Positions 14,287 to 15,110 of a DNA stretch of 15,110 bases are shown one piece after another; the first letter of the stretch is position 1, and every line of letters starts with the position of its first letter. Below the pieces are notes generated by a model. The model ran no database searches and was not told the origin of the DNA. It worked only from the letters and a program-made list of their open reading frames with translations. This stretch comes from Candidatus Poribacteria bacterium (lineage in GTDB: Bacteria > Poribacteria > WGA-4E > WGA-3G), in contig JAPPMR010000730.1 of NCBI GenBank assembly GCA_028818995.1, positions 1 through 15,110 on the forward strand, given 5' to 3'. A program made the translations under genes and the position numbers.

Positions 14287-15110
14287 ATGAACGGACAAAA
14301 ACCAGAACCGTACACGCAATGGGGGCTTCCCCCAGGTGCAAAAGCACGTCTCGGCAAAGGCGCAATTGGATGGCTCCAGTACTCGCCAGATGGTAAGCAA
14401 CTTGCTGTCACCGGTCCTCTGGGGATCTGGTTATACGATGTTCACACCTGCACAGAAGTTGCTCTTCTAAAATCTGAACTGGATGACAGAACAACCGAAC
14501 CTCCGCTTTCGTGGGCTGGCACAACCCTTGTCAACCTAAATTGGGATAACACAATTTCGCTATGGGGTATTCATACCAGACAACGTCAAATTAACCCTGC
14601 GAATCACACAGAAGAGGTTTACGATTTCGCACTGTCGCCAGATGGAACTATCTTGGTAACCGGCGGAGATAATAAAAACATTCAATTTTGGGATTGCCGT
14701 ACAGGTCGTTTTCTCTTTTCTGCTGTTGGGCATACACAAATGATCAATGCATTAGCATTTTCCCCGGATGGTAAGGTTCTTGCAAGTGGTGATGACAAAA
14801 CTATTCGGCTTTGGGATGCCCAAAATGGTAGGCATCTTTCCACCCTCTCTGCAAATGAAACTGAAATCTGGATGTTGGAATTTTCTCCAAACGGCATAAT
14901 TCTAGCCAGCCGAAATACGAACGAAACCATTGACTTGTGGGATGTGGAAACAGGCGAGAAACGTCAGACCTTTACAAATTTGGGTAATCAGGGTCATTTT
15001 AGATTTGCACCTGATGGTACCCTTATCGCCACTGGGAGCAACGATAATACCGTTCGGATCTGGAATGCAGATTCAGGGACTGAACATGCAAGACTCACGG
15101 GGCATACAGC
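14287..15110 (+). CDS. WD40-repeat protein, N-terminal part (runs off the right edge)
   Basis: An open frame from ATG 14287 continues for 274 codons without a stop to the window end. It begins PYTQWGLPPGAKARLGKG (leader W12 to G25), closely matching the 11286 product. Six blade ends are visible: IWLYDV, ISLWGI, IQFWDC, IRLWDA, IDLWDV and VRIWNA, with the seventh blade starting at the edge (LTGHTA). A complete first propeller and perhaps a second would lie beyond. AGAGG at 14272-14276, 10 bases ahead of the ATG, is a modest ribosome-binding site. A 175-bp gap separates it from the lipoprotein gene, so it probably has its own promoter; TTGATT at 14223-14228 is a possible but weak -35. Function is unknown beyond the scaffold role expected of WD40 proteins. 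Confidence 0.88.
   Translation, partial: MNGQKPEPYTQWGLPPGAKARLGKGAIGWLQYSPDGKQLAVTGPLGIWLYDVHTCTEVALLKSELDDRTTEPPLSWAGTTLVNLNWDNTISLWGIHTRQRQINPANHTEEVYDFALSPDGTILVTGGDNKNIQFWDCRTGRFLFSAVGHTQMINALAFSPDGKVLASGDDKTIRLWDAQNGRHLSTLSANETEIWMLEFSPNGIILASRNTNETIDLWDVETGEKRQTFTNLGNQGHFRFAPDGTLIATGSNDNTVRIWNADSGTEHARLTGHT

Overview
The window is a single-strand stretch: every gene I can support reads left to right. It is dominated by a family of large WD40-repeat (beta-propeller) proteins. The likely source is an uncultured bacterium of the Poribacteria/Planctomycetes kind. This is inference from gene content: ECF sigma factors fused to WD40 propellers, many large paralogous WD40 genes, a stand-alone CBM9-like lipoprotein, and GTCGGGTTTCG-type palindromic repeats. 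No rRNA or other taxonomic marker is present.

Layout. Positions 1-191 hold the C-terminus of a probable polysaccharide deacetylase. A 496-bp non-coding stretch follows, with a good sigma70-type promoter (531-559) and a perfect 10-bp inverted repeat (648-677) just before a PAP2-family membrane phosphatase (688-1221). Positions 1222-1643 are non-coding and contain a 237-bp MITE-like element with 22-bp terminal inverted repeats and three internal GTCGGGT/ACCCGAC palindromes. From 1644 to 13220 lies an array of five WD40 genes: WD40 (1644), ECF sigma-WD40 fusion (3869), WD40 (6581), ECF sigma-WD40 fusion (8693), WD40 (11286). A CBM9-like lipoprotein (13410-14111) comes next. A sixth WD40 gene (14287 onward) runs off the right edge.

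How the genes relate. The array is built on a duplicated module: a WD40 gene, a homologous 90-97 bp spacer, then an ECF sigma gene. Both sigma domains are collinear without gaps over 195 codons. In both fusions codon 195, at the sigma/WD40 junction, is an ATG preceded at the same distance by a strong AGGAG ribosome-binding site, so each fusion may yield both a sigma-WD40 protein and a free WD40 protein. The WD40 tails belong to two subfamilies: the first fusion resembles 1644/6581, the second resembles 11286/14287. All six propeller regions begin with a related leader, W-x-L-P-x-G-A-x-x-R-x-G-K/R-G, although the second fusion has Y in place of W and D in place of G. Where complete, each carries about 14-15 blades, enough for two seven-bladed propellers.

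No anti-sigma factor is encoded in the window. The simplest model, which is inference, is that the fused propellers sense or scaffold something and control the sigma domain in cis, while the free paralogues compete for or extend the same interactions. The ligands and target promoters cannot be read from the sequence.
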